A stretch of 64,000 nt of DNA from CAZTHK01 sp964613215. GTDB lineage: Bacteria; Krumholzibacteriota; Krumholzibacteriia; Krumholzibacteriales; CAZTHK01. Of the stretch, positions 33,890 to 43,227 are shown piece by piece. A program made the position numbers and the translations under genes. Each line of letters begins with the position of its first letter. Within the stretch, counting starts at the first letter, position 1. The stretch lies in NCBI GenBank assembly GCA_964613215.1, contig CAZTHK010000007.1, positions 1 to 64,000 of the forward strand, given 5' to 3'. The notes under the pieces are model-generated. The model was not told where the DNA came from, searched no databases, and was given only the letters and a program-made list of their open reading frames with translations.

Positions 33890-35026
33890 TCATGAACCTG
33901 CCCCGGCCAGGCCTGAAGATGCAATTCTATAGCATTGCCGGGCGCTTTCCTTATCATCCTGTTTTTCGTATGTAATCCCCAGACTGAAGTATACCTTTGA
34001 ATCGCCGGGGTCTATCTCTGTTATCTTCTTATAACACTGGATAGCCTTCTGGGGTCGTTCCAGCTTGTTAAAACATTCTCCCAGATAGTAAAGAATTGTG
34101 GTATTTCCAGGATTAAGTGATGCTGCCCGCTCTAAGTGTTTTAAACCCCTCTCATATAATCCGCGGCGGTAATATATAAAACCCAGATAGAAATAGGCGC
34201 TTACATTATCTCTCTCTATCTTCAGAAGGTTTTTGAATTCCTTCTCCGCCTCCAGATAATGACCTTCATTTACCAGAGCTACACCCAGATTATAGTGACC
34301 CTCCACAGAAGCGGGATCTATCTCCAACCCAATCCGGAACTGCTGAATGGCCTGGTCGGGTATGCCATTTTCTCCGTAGAGAGCACCCAGATTGAAATGC
34401 GCCTCTGCATTTTTAGGGTTATACTGAACAGCTTTGCGGAACTGCTGAAGGGCTGAGCTTCGCTTCCCGTTCAGGTCCATGATATATCCCAGATTGGTGT
34501 AAGATTTCGAATGGGTGGAATCAATCGATATGGCCCGGCGGTACTCCTTCTCCGCCTTTTCAAAGTCATGCTGCTTGGTATAAACAACTCCCAGCCGGTA
34601 GTAGCATTCGGGATTATCAGGTTCTAACTCTGCAGCTTTCTGGTGTAATTCTATAGCCCTGTCAAACTCCCCCTGCATTTCGTATATTCTGCCCATGCTG
34701 TAAAGGGGAAATGCCGCGGAAGGATTAATTTCGCGAATATAATGATACCCTTTGATTGCTAATTGGTACCTGCCGATCTCTTCGAAAAAACTGCATACCT
34801 TCTGGATAGATTTCTCATCCTTCCCCGTCCAGTCGAGAAAACTGTTGAACAGCTCCTCCACCTTTTTCTTCTCTGTACTGCGGAGAAGCTGATTGGCCAG
34901 AGCGGTAAGTTCGTCCCCATCTGATTCACCATGCTCCAACCCTCTCTTAAGCCGCCGTATGTCACGGGATTCCCGGTCTGAATCACCCCTTGCCAACTCA
35001 AGTAACTTGTCCCAGCTCAATACCAT
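33890..35026 (-). CDS. TPR-repeat protein
   Basis: About 378 residues, without signal peptide. After a helical N-terminal 85 residues it has about eight tandem 34-residue TPR units, for example AFPLYSMGRIYEMQGEFDRAIELHQKAAELEPDNPECYYRLGVVY and SVEGHYNLGVALVNEGHYLEA. TPR solenoids bind partner proteins; no partner can be named. ATG 35026 (AGAGGA 7 bases before) is preferred to ATG 35035, which would touch the ribosome binding site. Copy B of the intergenic repeat lies directly upstream. Confidence 0.8.
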   Translation of the reverse strand: MVLSWDKLLELARGDSDRESRDIRRLKRGLEHGESDGDELTALANQLLRSTEKKKVEELFNSFLDWTGKDEKSIQKVCSFFEEIGRYQLAIKGYHYIREINPSAAFPLYSMGRIYEMQGEFDRAIELHQKAAELEPDNPECYYRLGVVYTKQHDFEKAEKEYRRAISIDSTHSKSYTNLGYIMDLNGKRSSALQQFRKAVQYNPKNAEAHFNLGALYGENGIPDQAIQQFRIGLEIDPASVEGHYNLGVALVNEGHYLEAEKEFKNLLKIERDNVSAYFYLGFIYYRRGLYERGLKHLERAASLNPGNTTILYYLGECFNKLERPQKAIQCYKKITEIDPGDSKVYFSLGITYEKQDDKESARQCYRIASSGLAGAGS

Positions 35027-35087
35027 GGAAGCCATCCTCTTGCAGTTACCTATCCGGTGATAAACTCGAAATGAAGGCTATATTATA

Positions 35088-35392
35088 AAACACCGTTTGT
35101 CAAGACCTATGAGGCCGGAGTTTCCCCGATTTTCATTAGATCTTAATGGTTCAGCTGCTTGCTGTTTAAAAACCATCACCCTGACGAGCGGGCAGGGTCT
35201 TCCGGTTCGAAGAATCGAAGAGAGCGAGCCTGAGGGAGAAGCAGCTATTCCCCTGGCCGGCGGGATATCGACAGCCATTTTGAAAGACCGGGCACAGGTG
35301 GGAAAATGTCTTGAACACATATTCAGATTATCGATACAGGTGACTGTTTATTATTGTAAATGTTACTAAATCCATGCATCAATTCCGGGGAA
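35088..35392 (+). repeat. Intergenic repeat, copy B (upstream of the TPR gene)
   Basis: Diverged second copy of the element at 15590-16022, same orientation and same position relative to a minus-strand gene. Shared blocks are 35114-35164, 35255-35290 and 35345-35392. A minus-strand TTGACA (35104-35099) sits at its gene-side end, as in copy A. It has an 80-codon open frame on the minus strand (35078-35320), but the codon changes between copies are not mainly synonymous, so I do not call a gene. The rest of this gap, up to 35505, shows nothing recognisable. Confidence 0.6.
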
Positions 35393-35505
35393 GACATCAC
35401 CAGTCAGGGGGCATTTCCCGCCCTTTTCAGTCTGATATTATTCATTTAACAACTCTGACATATATAGATGAAGAGCTGCCTGATTAAAGAACATCCAGCC
35501 GGAGA

Positions 35506-35934
35506 TTATCTGAAGTACATGTGGCGGGGATAGCTGAACTGACGGTATTGAAACCTTAACTTGAAATTCTTACTGGGCTGATAGGTCAGATCCAGATTCG
35601 GTACAAAAAATTGGGGATTAGTATTCATATTGGAATTGGTGAGCATAGACCTAACTCCCACATCGCACCTCAGAATAAGGGAGGAGGTCAGCTCCATCCT
35701 GAAATGTCCCATGTAATACCCGATACCGGTGGAGCCGTAATTATTGCTGGAGTAATATGATACCCCCATAGAGCTCCGGAAATCAAGGCCGGGGATGCGC
35801 AGAAAACCACCGGAATTTGACGCATTCAGATAATCATGAAAAACGCTTTCGCTTTTATGATCAGCCTGAGCGGGAGCGGCGGAAGGTATGGAAATAACAA
35901 TTAACATGGTGAGAAGTACCGGCAGCCTCTTCAT
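35506..35934 (-). CDS. Small exported beta-rich protein, probable envelope protein
   Basis: About 142 residues from ATG 35934 (AGGGG 8 bases upstream; GTG 35943 is the alternative). It has a signal peptide (LPVLLTMLIVISIPSAAPAQA) and then short beta strands rich in Tyr, Ser and Asn: MGVSYYSSNNYGSTGIGYY, LRCDVGVRSML, FKLRFQYRQFSYP. This could be a small outer-membrane barrel or a periplasmic protein. I do not recognise the family. It follows the receiver-domain gene by overlap or 1-base gap. Confidence 0.6.
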   Translation of the reverse strand: MKRLPVLLTMLIVISIPSAAPAQADHKSESVFHDYLNASNSGGFLRIPGLDFRSSMGVSYYSSNNYGSTGIGYYMGHFRMELTSSLILRCDVGVRSMLTNSNMNTNPQFFVPNLDLTYQPSKNFKLRFQYRQFSYPRHMYFR

Positions 35935-35935
35935 A

Positions 35936-36307
35936 TTACTCACCCCTCACTGATTTTTTCTCCAAAAGTTCATTTATCTTTTTCTTCAGCGGGTCGAGAT
36001 CGAGTGATTTTATTATGTAGGCATCCGCAGCCCAGGTTTTGAAATTATCTTTATATACAGAGTATGCAGAATTGAGAATAACAGGTATATTCTTATGCTT
36101 CTTGACAGTTTCGGTCAGATAATCTATGCCACTCTCTTCACCCAGTTTTATATCCAGTACTATAAGATCAGGAGGATCTTCTTCGGTTATCTCTAGAGCC
36201 TCCTCTATATTTTTAGCCACCGATGTCTGATGTCCTTCCTTCTCCAGCTCTTCACTGTAAAGTTTCAGGACATTTACTTCGTCATCAACAATGAGGATTT
36301 TAGCCAT
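35936..36307 (-). CDS. Single-domain response regulator (CheY-like receiver)
   Basis: A 123-residue receiver domain only: acidic pair DD at 8-9, phosphoacceptor D52 (VLDIKLGEESGIDYL), Ser80 (LNSAYS) at the Thr/Ser switch position and the conserved lysine in IIKSLD near 104. There is no output domain, so it acts by binding a partner, as CheY or Spo0F do. It follows the MglA-like GTPase gene by about 105 bases. No histidine kinase is adjacent. Confidence 0.9.
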   Translation of the reverse strand: MAKILIVDDEVNVLKLYSEELEKEGHQTSVAKNIEEALEITEEDPPDLIVLDIKLGEESGIDYLTETVKKHKNIPVILNSAYSVYKDNFKTWAADAYIIKSLDLDPLKKKINELLEKKSVRGE

Positions 36308-36412
36308 TTGTTATTCCCCCGAATATATATGATAATCCACATTTTCCTCAGCCGTACTCACTACTAATCATTTACATAAACGGGGAAAAGGTCAAGTCTT
36401 TTCTGGATTAAT

Positions 36413-37564
36413 TCATGAAACTATTTTGATATCAAGCACTACCCGCAGAGGCCCGTCTTCCTCCAGCTTTTCCCTAGATATTTTCACCGGTACAGTTATG
36501 GTGTCGGATCTTTTCTCAATACCGGATGATTTGTCATTTTTGGGTTGAACCTGAGTGGAGGTAGGCGCCTCCTCCCTCCCGGATAGCTTTTCCAGGGGAT
36601 CAGATATCAACTGCATATCCTGACCGGAAGCGTCTGTTTTTTCGTTTTCTCCCTCAGATACGGCTTTTTCTCCTTCAGATTCAGCTTCTTCGTCACTCAG
36701 ATTTACCAGATGACCGTATTCTTCATATCCCCCCCTGGTTGCTCCCAGATCATTCATCAGCTCATTTCCCTTATTCTCTTTCAGTATATCATCAACAAAC
36801 TCAGAGACAGACTTGTGCTCCTCTTCTCTATCCTCTGCTTTATTCAAAGACTCGCCTTCGCCTGCCTCTGAGTTATCAGTGCTTGAACTTCCCTTGGCTA
36901 CAACTTCAGCATCCACCTTCACACTATCCTTTTCTTCACCTTTCCTCCCAACCTTCCTGCTCTCTGAAGCAGTCCGGTTCAATTCATCGGAAATTCTCTC
37001 AAAGACAATATTGGCAATTCCCTTGAAGGTTTCATATACTCCCTTTCCCTCTGTGGCAATCCCTTCGAAAACGGGAATATTCTCCAGGCCGAGTATTTTT
37101 CTCATTTCATCTGAATCCACTATATCAGTAAGATCCCGCTTGTTGAACTGAACTACCCAGGGAATTTCATCCAGTGTCATACTGAGGTCATTAAGGTTTT
37201 CCTCCAGATTTTTCAGACTTTCCTTATTTTCATTCATCGAACTGGATTGCGAATCCACCACGAACACTACGGCGTCGACACCCTTGAGTACAAGTTTTCT
37301 GGTAGCGTTGTAGTAAACTTGACCGGGTACGGTGTAAAGAAGGAACCGGACCCGCATATCATTTATGGAACCTATGCTTATGGGAAGAAAGTCAAAGAAG
37401 AGGGTTCTATCTGCTCTGGTTTTCATGGAAACCATCTTGCCCTTAGTGTCCCTGGGGAGTTTTGAATAGATATGTTCAAGATTGGTAGTCTTTCCGCTCA
37501 GACCGGGGCCGTAATAGACTATCTTGATGTTAATTTCACCTTTATCGTAGTCATATACAGGCAT
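36413..37564 (-). CDS. MglA-like small GTPase with long acidic C-terminal extension
   Basis: About 383 residues. The N-terminal 190 form a Ras-like GTPase of the MglA type: INIKIVYYGPGLSGKTTNLEHI with P-loop 19-26, TRADRTLFFDFLP (switch I), LYTVPGQVYYNATRKLVLKG (switch II, near 76-95) and NKRD 141-144. MglA GTPases set cell polarity and motility in Myxococcus; family members elsewhere have unknown roles. After about 190, a low-complexity Glu/Ser-rich tail of some 165 residues leads to a short conserved-looking end (TITVPVKISREKL, VVLDIKIVS). ATG 37564 has GAGGG 5 bases upstream; a TTG at 37624 lacks one. No MglB gene is adjacent. Confidence 0.82.
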   Translation of the reverse strand: MPVYDYDKGEINIKIVYYGPGLSGKTTNLEHIYSKLPRDTKGKMVSMKTRADRTLFFDFLPISIGSINDMRVRFLLYTVPGQVYYNATRKLVLKGVDAVVFVVDSQSSSMNENKESLKNLEENLNDLSMTLDEIPWVVQFNKRDLTDIVDSDEMRKILGLENIPVFEGIATEGKGVYETFKGIANIVFERISDELNRTASESRKVGRKGEEKDSVKVDAEVVAKGSSSTDNSEAGEGESLNKAEDREEEHKSVSEFVDDILKENKGNELMNDLGATRGGYEEYGHLVNLSDEEAESEGEKAVSEGENEKTDASGQDMQLISDPLEKLSGREEAPTSTQVQPKNDKSSGIEKRSDTITVPVKISREKLEEDGPLRVVLDIKIVS

Positions 37565-37718
37565 CATGACCCTCATTTCATCCGGGGTGGGATATTCTTT
37601 CCCGCTCTCTCGGTGCACAGACAAGGAAGCGATATCACGAGCAGGCTAACGTCTCAAGCTAGGGTGTTAGTTCAAAGTTGCTAATTTAAATCTCCCACCC
37701 CGGCAATAGAGTGTTTCC

Positions 37719-37733
37719 GCAAGTAATATGCCA
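37719..37733 (-). promoter_or_regulatory. Possible sigma54 promoter before the MglA-like gene
   Basis: Minus-strand TGGCAtattacTTGC has GG and GC separated by exactly 10 bases, as -24/-12 promoters need. It lies 155 bases upstream of ATG 37564. A sigma70-like TTGCAT with TATTAC overlaps it, so the assignment is open. Confidence 0.35.
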
Positions 37734-37890
37734 TATATATGTATATGCAACTAATTTTAAACCATTAAGATATATAGACTTGCAGCGCTAGTTTAAATAG
37801 GAGGCGGGAATTGCCTCTCAAAATGGCAGAAGGGCCAGTGAAATGTGCAATATTGACCGGAATAACAGCTAGTGGCAGGTAAATTGATAA

Positions 37891-38325
37891 TCAGCGGGAT
37901 ACACTGCTCTCTGAACACTGGGGGTAGGTAGCATTCAATATCACATTGGTGACGTTCCCATCCTCCACGGCAAAGGATTTATCCCAGCAGTAATAGAGTG
38001 AATCCTCGTCATAAGCACAATTGCTCTCGGCATACAGCTCGTAAGAACCTGGCGCAAGGGAGAAGAAGTAGGGTTCCGTACTGGAGATCCGGGTTTGATA
38101 GGAATCGTCGAGAAATACCAGCACCCCAAAGGAGAGAGGCTCCAAACCCTTTATGATAGTATCCTGCACTGTCTGGTCGCCTTCAATTCTGGTCTGGACA
38201 GTGGTATCATATGCCAGGAAACTGAGACGGATCCCCGTTTCATCCACACCAGTGGTCTCTTCCTCGCAACCTATAACCAGCGCAAATATCAGAACCAACA
38301 GTATTATTAAAGAAACGCCTTTCAT
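37891..38325 (-). CDS. Small lipoprotein of unknown function
   Basis: About 144 residues from ATG 38325 (AAGGTG 6 bases upstream). The signal peptide LIILLVLIFALVIGC carries lipobox VIGC, followed by an acidic EEETTGVDETG linker and a beta-rich domain with YFFSLAPGSYELYAESNCAYDE and a C-terminal cysteine. The domain could be a small carboxypeptidase-regulatory-like or SpaA-like fold, but I cannot assign it. It stands alone between tsaC and the MglA-like gene. Confidence 0.65.
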   Translation of the reverse strand: MKGVSLIILLVLIFALVIGCEEETTGVDETGIRLSFLAYDTTVQTRIEGDQTVQDTIIKGLEPLSFGVLVFLDDSYQTRISSTEPYFFSLAPGSYELYAESNCAYDEDSLYYCWDKSFAVEDGNVTNVILNATYPQCSESSVSR

Positions 38326-38432
38326 CTTTACACCTTCCCGGGACAATATACAAAAAAGCTTAGTTTACTGGTATTCATCCTCTATCTGAATTTAACAAAT
38401 ATAATACTTCATCACAAATAAAAAATACCAAA

Positions 38433-39056
38433 TTAAACCCCATCAATGTACCTGTTCCAGCACTTTTCCCAGTATCCCATTCTGATTATAAGGGGGGGAT
38501 TGACGGTAAAATCGACTACGGTGGAAGGGTATCGACCATGCCTTCCCCTCACCGAAATATATGCATCCAGACCGGGGAAAGCATCCTTTATTTCTCCCAT
38601 TGCTCTCATGGGTGGATAACCAGACATGTTCACACTGGTAGAAACCAGCGGCTCACCCACCTTATCTATAATTTCCCTGAGAGCTTTTAACCGCGGTATC
38701 CTCACCGCAACTTTTCTCTCCCTGGTTATTTCTCCGGGTAAATCCTCCCGGGCCGGAAGCAGTGCGGTAAGCGGCGCAGGCCACAAACGCTCCAGTATCC
38801 CGCGGGAATCCAGCGGCCATTTTGTAATCAGACTATACACCATTTTTTGATACGAAGCCAAAAGAACAAATCCTGTCCTTTCCCCCCCACCTTTAATATT
38901 TCTTATTCTCCTCACCGAACCACTATTTCCAGCCACACAGTGGAGTCCATATATGGTATCAGTGGGCAAAACAGCCACCCCCCCCACCTTCAGAATATCC
39001 ACCAGCCCTGTGGTAATGCTGTTATAATTAAGATATCCGGTCAGGGGTTTCTCCAT
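38433..39056 (-). CDS. tsaC: L-threonylcarbamoyladenylate synthase (Sua5/YciO/YrdC family)
   Basis: A 207-residue YrdC-fold protein. VLPTDTIYGLHC near 30-41 and RRIRNIKGGGERTGFVLLAS near 50-69 line the nucleotide pocket; PAPLTALLPARE, VAVRIPRL and LVSTSVNMSGYPPM follow. TsaC makes threonylcarbamoyl-AMP for the t6A modification of tRNA. Some family members (YciO) have other roles, so the exact function is probable, not proven. Its start overlaps the purE end by 16 bases. Confidence 0.87.
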   Translation of the reverse strand: MEKPLTGYLNYNSITTGLVDILKVGGVAVLPTDTIYGLHCVAGNSGSVRRIRNIKGGGERTGFVLLASYQKMVYSLITKWPLDSRGILERLWPAPLTALLPAREDLPGEITRERKVAVRIPRLKALREIIDKVGEPLVSTSVNMSGYPPMRAMGEIKDAFPGLDAYISVRGRHGRYPSTVVDFTVNPPLIIRMGYWEKCWNRYIDGV

Positions 39057-39508
39057 TGGTCACGCATCGCTTTCAGCTTGGCGGTTAAATCATCCTGATC
39101 AACAGCCAGAATCTCTGCTGCCAGGATGGCTGCATTACGGGCTCCAGCCTTTCCCACGGCAACTGTGGCAACCGGAATTCCAGGAGGCATCTGAGAAATG
39201 GACAGAAGAGCATCTATACCACCGGGTAATCCGGTAGGCACGGGAACACCGATCACCGGCCGGGTGGTTAATGAAGCAACAAAACCGGGCAGAGCGGCCG
39301 ACATTCCAGCTCCCGCTATGAATACTTTTGCTCCATTCCGTTCAGCTTGCCTGATAAAGTTCCTGGTCTTATCCGGAGTGCGGTGAGCGGAGGATACCCG
39401 GACCTCATATTCGATTCCAAGTTTCTCCAGCTGATTGGTGCACAGTTCCATTATATCTGCGTCCGATTTGCTTCCCATCATAACCACCACTTGAACATTA
39501 TCACTCAA
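39041..39508 (-). CDS. purE: N5-carboxyaminoimidazole ribonucleotide mutase (PurE class I)
   Basis: A 155-residue PurE. MGSKSDADIMELC, VRVSSAHRTPDKTRNF (catalytic His), and AGAGMSAALPGFVASLTTRPVIGVPV match class I PurE, which shifts the carboxyl of N5-CAIR in purine synthesis. In place of the common HLPG, the sequence reads AALPG. The start is TTG 39508 with AAGGAG 6 bases upstream. purK is not adjacent. It lies 48 bases after purD and overlaps tsaC. Confidence 0.95.
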   Translation of the reverse strand: MSDNVQVVVMMGSKSDADIMELCTNQLEKLGIEYEVRVSSAHRTPDKTRNFIRQAERNGAKVFIAGAGMSAALPGFVASLTTRPVIGVPVPTGLPGGIDALLSISQMPPGIPVATVAVGKAGARNAAILAAEILAVDQDDLTAKLKAMRDQWRNP

Positions 39509-39556
39509 GATTTACTCCTTTCTGCTACCATAATAACTCCTGCTACATGTTCAGTT

Positions 39557-40822
39557 TTATACCATCTCTCTCTTCCCGATGTCATTACGGAAGTATCTGT
39601 TCTTGAATTTTATCCTGTCAACACCACTATAGGCGGTGTCCAGAGCTTCTTTAAGGTTATCCCCCACCGCCGTCACACCCAGCACCCTTCCCCCGTAGGT
39701 CAATACTTCATCTCCACTCTGCCTGGTCCCTGCGTGGAATACTATACATCCTGCAGCTCGGGCCTCCTCCAAACCGGTTATTTCATATCCCTTCTCATAG
39801 GAAACCGGATATCCACGGGACGCCATTACCACACAGGCTGCTGATTGATTACTGTTCCGGAATGCAACTCCGGAAAGATCGCCCGATACCGCAGCCATCA
39901 TCACCTCTGCCAGATCCCCCTGAAACAGAGGCAGAATCACCTGTGTTTCCGGGTCTCCGAACCGCACATTATACTCCAGCACTCTGGGACCATCTGCGGT
40001 ACATATCAGTCCGAAATAAAGTACCCCCGCCCCGGCGATACCCTCCTCTCTCATACCCTTCATGGTGGGTTCTATAATCTCTTCCCTTATTCTATTCATC
40101 AGTGCCCGGTCAACGGCTGGTACGGGAGAATATGCACCCATGCCCCCCGTGTTGGGACCCTGGTCACCCTCATAGGCCCTCTTGTGATCACGGGAGGGGA
40201 CCAGCAGACGGTAATCCTTCCGGTCCATTACGGCCAGAACCGAGAGCTCATCTCCAGAGAGGAACTCATCCAGAACAATTCTGTCCCCGGCCTCACCGAA
40301 TGCTTTATCCTCCATAACCTTTTTTACAGCTTCCTCAGCCTCCTGGTTGGATTCACAAATAAGGACTCCCTTTCCCCCGGCTAATCCGTCAGCCTTTATC
40401 ACATGGGGCGGACTGCCGGATTTAATCTCATCAAGGGCTTCCTGCGGCTTCTCAAATACCCTGAAACCGCCGGTTGGCACACCATGCCTGGTCATGAATT
40501 TCTTTGCCTCCACCTTACTTCCCTCCAGAATAGCACCTTTTCTGGTGAAACCAAAGATCTTAAGCCCTTCCTCCACAAATCTATCCGCAATTCCGGCCAC
40601 CAGGGGAGCCTCCGGGCCCACCACGGTCAGATCGATACTTTTCTCCCTGGCCAGGGCTAACAGTCCTTCTATATCCTCCGCCTCTACCGGAACGCATTCA
40701 CCTGTCCTACTGATCCCTGCATTTCCGGGAGCGCAGTAGATCTTATCCACCAGAGGAGAAAGGGAAAGCTTCCACACTATAGTGTGCTCCCTTCCCCCCC
40801 CACCCACAACTAGTACCTTCAT
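39557..40822 (-). CDS. purD: Phosphoribosylamine-glycine ligase
   Basis: About 421 residues. MKVLVVGGGGREHTIVWKL is the N-terminal domain start, GPEAPLVAGIADRF follows, then the ATP-grasp domain with VIKADGLAGGKGVLIC, FLSGDELSVLAVMD, GDQGPNTGGMGAYSPVP and YNVRFGDPETQVILP. PurD makes glycinamide ribonucleotide in purine synthesis. ATG 40822 has GGGAGGACATT upstream; the longer frame to 40858 has no family match. It is followed by purE and tsaC. Confidence 0.97.
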   Translation of the reverse strand: MKVLVVGGGGREHTIVWKLSLSPLVDKIYCAPGNAGISRTGECVPVEAEDIEGLLALAREKSIDLTVVGPEAPLVAGIADRFVEEGLKIFGFTRKGAILEGSKVEAKKFMTRHGVPTGGFRVFEKPQEALDEIKSGSPPHVIKADGLAGGKGVLICESNQEAEEAVKKVMEDKAFGEAGDRIVLDEFLSGDELSVLAVMDRKDYRLLVPSRDHKRAYEGDQGPNTGGMGAYSPVPAVDRALMNRIREEIIEPTMKGMREEGIAGAGVLYFGLICTADGPRVLEYNVRFGDPETQVILPLFQGDLAEVMMAAVSGDLSGVAFRNSNQSAACVVMASRGYPVSYEKGYEITGLEEARAAGCIVFHAGTRQSGDEVLTYGGRVLGVTAVGDNLKEALDTAYSGVDRIKFKNRYFRNDIGKREMV

Positions 40823-40918
40823 AATGTCCTCCCATCTTAACCATGACTTCAGCGGCACTCAATTTTCAATAGTAACAGCCAGGACTACATGTTAACAGCA
40901 TGTACATCTTTACACATC

Positions 40919-42196
40919 TCAATCATCCTTCCGGTAAACCGGCAGAAATCTGGAAGCGTTGACAATCACCAGGATCTCATCTGCCGGTATACCCCGGAGT
41001 ATATCCATGGTTTCAGCGGGCTCCCATCCGGAGAACCCCAGCCTGGAAAGCCGTCTCTCCTCCAACCGGGTGGCGAGATGGATAGAGTACCGTCCGGTCA
41101 GTTCAAGTGTGGAAACCGCTGTCTGAGAATTAAGGGTGTAATCTTCCCTTGCCCTTACCGCTACCCTCTCCCTTCCTTCACTGAATGCCTGGTAGTAGGA
41201 ATCCGAACCAACCCCATCCCTGCAGGCGGCAGCTACCAGCAGTACGCCGCCATCTTTAAGTGCAGCGGATGCATGCCTGACAGACTTATGGGCCTGCAGA
41301 AGATTAACATCGGCGGGATATCCACCGGCAGAAGCAATTACCGCCCGGTACCTTCTTCGGAGAGGAATGGTAAAATTCTCCCTCAGAAAATCACAGGCGG
41401 ACAGATGCGACTCCTCCAGCTCACCGGCATTCAGATATACCACCTCTCCATTCTGACCGGAAATAATATTAACAGTAAATACCGGGACCGGAATCGACCG
41501 GGCTCCTTCTAACATATCCAGGTGAACCGGATTGCCCTCCAGGTTAGCCGGTTCACAACCATCCGCCAGCCCGGCTCCGGGATTATCATGTAATGATAAA
41601 CGATGGTTGGATAGTATACTCTCTTCACCTGCCACCCCCGGCAATATCAATTTCCGGCCTCCCCCGTGCCCGGCGAAGTAGTGAAAGGAAACTGTTCCCA
41701 GGACCACTATCAGGCTTGAATCGACTACCCTGCTATTGAACAGGTATGGTTTTCCCCGGCCATTTGTTCCTGTCCGGAGCAGTTTACTCCCATCGGTGGG
41801 ATCATGCTGAAATATTTTATAATTCTCTGCTACATGCTTCCCCAAATGAGAAGCCAATTCTCCCGGGGTATGATTCCGGTGCATACCTGTGGCTATAAAG
41901 ACTTCTATCCGCTCCCTCTCGATCCCCCATTCGCTCAGCACTGACAAGAGCCCGCCCAGCACTCCCCCTGTCCCTCCCCCTCTGGTCAAATCCGAAATCA
42001 GTACCGATATCCTGCCCTTCTCCGGCAGCAAATCCTTAAGGGGTCCCGTGCCTTCGGGATTCTGCAATGCCGATCTGAGTTCCCCTGAGGTATCCTCCAC
42101 TGAGGAGGGATAGTTAGCTGCCACCGTTTCCAGCCTGCTGTAACTGTTCAGCTTCAGCTTAAGTTCTTCTTGATCGTATGGAAGCCTGATCCTCAT
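40919..42196 (-). CDS. LarA-like nickel-dependent lactate racemase family protein
   Basis: About 425 residues from ATG 42196. VLISDLTRGGGTG near 70, IATGMHRNHTPGEL near 108, and FHYFAGHGGGRKLILPGVAGEESILSNHR near 182-210 match LarA, which uses a nickel pincer nucleotide bound to a lysine of this region. The His in FHYFAGHGG and the following Lys are present. Homologues racemise or epimerise various 2-hydroxy acids, so lactate is not certain. The cofactor-making genes larB, larC and larE are not nearby. It follows carbamate kinase by 81 bases. Confidence 0.82.
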   Translation of the reverse strand: MRIRLPYDQEELKLKLNSYSRLETVAANYPSSVEDTSGELRSALQNPEGTGPLKDLLPEKGRISVLISDLTRGGGTGGVLGGLLSVLSEWGIERERIEVFIATGMHRNHTPGELASHLGKHVAENYKIFQHDPTDGSKLLRTGTNGRGKPYLFNSRVVDSSLIVVLGTVSFHYFAGHGGGRKLILPGVAGEESILSNHRLSLHDNPGAGLADGCEPANLEGNPVHLDMLEGARSIPVPVFTVNIISGQNGEVVYLNAGELEESHLSACDFLRENFTIPLRRRYRAVIASAGGYPADVNLLQAHKSVRHASAALKDGGVLLVAAACRDGVGSDSYYQAFSEGRERVAVRAREDYTLNSQTAVSTLELTGRYSIHLATRLEERRLSRLGFSGWEPAETMDILRGIPADEILVIVNASRFLPVYRKDD

Positions 42197-42277
42197 GATT
42201 GTTAAAATCCAACAGATAATACCGCAATTAAACTGTATGGCGGATGTCAACCGGATTTCCGGTTGTAAAGCACAAAT

Positions 42278-43222
42278 TCATGCCTTGATAATGTGAGTGC
42301 CGGTCTTACCGCGGCAGGCATCCAGCAATTTTCTGGCATGCGATATTATGACCTTTTCCCCCCCACCCTTGAGAAAAGTGACCGCCGACTCTATCTTGGG
42401 GCCCATACTGCCACTGGGGAAATGCCCCTCCAATTGAAGTTTTTCGATATATGGGAGGGTAACCCTGTCTAACGGCTTCTTATCCGGCTCCCCGAAATTC
42501 TGATAAACCCGTTCCACATCGGTCAGGATAATCAATCTTTCCGCATTAACCCCGGCCCCCAGTATTGCTGCCGCCCTGTCCTTATCAATAACTGCTTCCA
42601 CCCCCACCAGGTCACCATTATTCTCCACTACCGGAATACCGCCTCCCCCTACCGCAATTACCACATACCCCTTTTCCAGAAGGTCTGATATTATCCCTGA
42701 CTCTACGATTTCCAGTGGCTGGGGGCTTGGAACCACCCTCCGGTATCCCCTTTCAGCATCTTCCCTGATGGTCCAACCCTTATCCTTCCTCATCCTCTCG
42801 GCCTCATCCCGCCGGTAAAAGGGTCCGATGGGCTTGGTGGGATTGTTAAAGGCCATATCATCCCGGGAGACCTTCACCTGGGATACCAGCGAAACACAAT
42901 CCTTGGCCAATCCCTTCACCTTCAACGCATTCCGGAGGCTCTGCTGGATCATATATCCAATCCCCCCCTGTGAATCGGCTCCGCAAACATCCAGGGGCAT
43001 GGGGGGGATACGATCCTTAACCGCTTCGTTCCTCTCCAGTATATTTCCTACTATGGGTCCATTTCCGTGGGTGAGAATAACCCTTCTTCCCTCGCTGATC
43101 AAACCGGCCACCTGACTCATAGAATCGGCTGTAAGGCTGCGCTGTTCCTCAATGGTCCCCTTACCACCAGCCGGGATTATAGCGTTCCCTCCTAAAGCTA
43201 TAACATCAATACCGGAAGTCAA
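42278..43222 (-). CDS. arcC: Carbamate kinase
   Basis: A 314-residue amino-acid-kinase fold protein, the normal length when started at TTG 43222. IDVIALGGNAIIPAGGKG at the N-terminus, LTHGNGPIVGNIL near 48-60, VIAVGGGGIPVVEN near 190-203, DKDRAAAILGAG and GSMGPKIESAVTFL near 280 are diagnostic. It interconverts carbamoyl phosphate plus ADP with carbamate and ATP. The frame is open to 43288, but that would add 22 residues without a family match, whereas TTG 43222 has a perfect GGAGG 5 bases upstream. The preceding aminotransferase stop is 78 bases away. No ornithine transcarbamylase or arginine deiminase is adjacent. Confidence 0.94.
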   Translation of the reverse strand: MTSGIDVIALGGNAIIPAGGKGTIEEQRSLTADSMSQVAGLISEGRRVILTHGNGPIVGNILERNEAVKDRIPPMPLDVCGADSQGGIGYMIQQSLRNALKVKGLAKDCVSLVSQVKVSRDDMAFNNPTKPIGPFYRRDEAERMRKDKGWTIREDAERGYRRVVPSPQPLEIVESGIISDLLEKGYVVIAVGGGGIPVVENNGDLVGVEAVIDKDRAAAILGAGVNAERLIILTDVERVYQNFGEPDKKPLDRVTLPYIEKLQLEGHFPSGSMGPKIESAVTFLKGGGEKVIISHARKLLDACRGKTGTHIIKA

Positions 43223-43227
43223 AATAT

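Noticed and set aside
35195..35225. GGTTCGAA in repeat copy B as a tRNA T-loop
   Set aside because: No cloverleaf can be drawn around it: no acceptor, D or anticodon arms at the needed distances.
35078..35320. 80-codon minus-strand frame within repeat copy B, with a peptide similar to the frame upstream of the kinase start in copy A (RSNENRGNSG versus RSDENGGNSG)
   Set aside because: In the 51-base core most differences between copies change the amino acid, and the frame is not kept across the rest of the element, so coding is unlikely.
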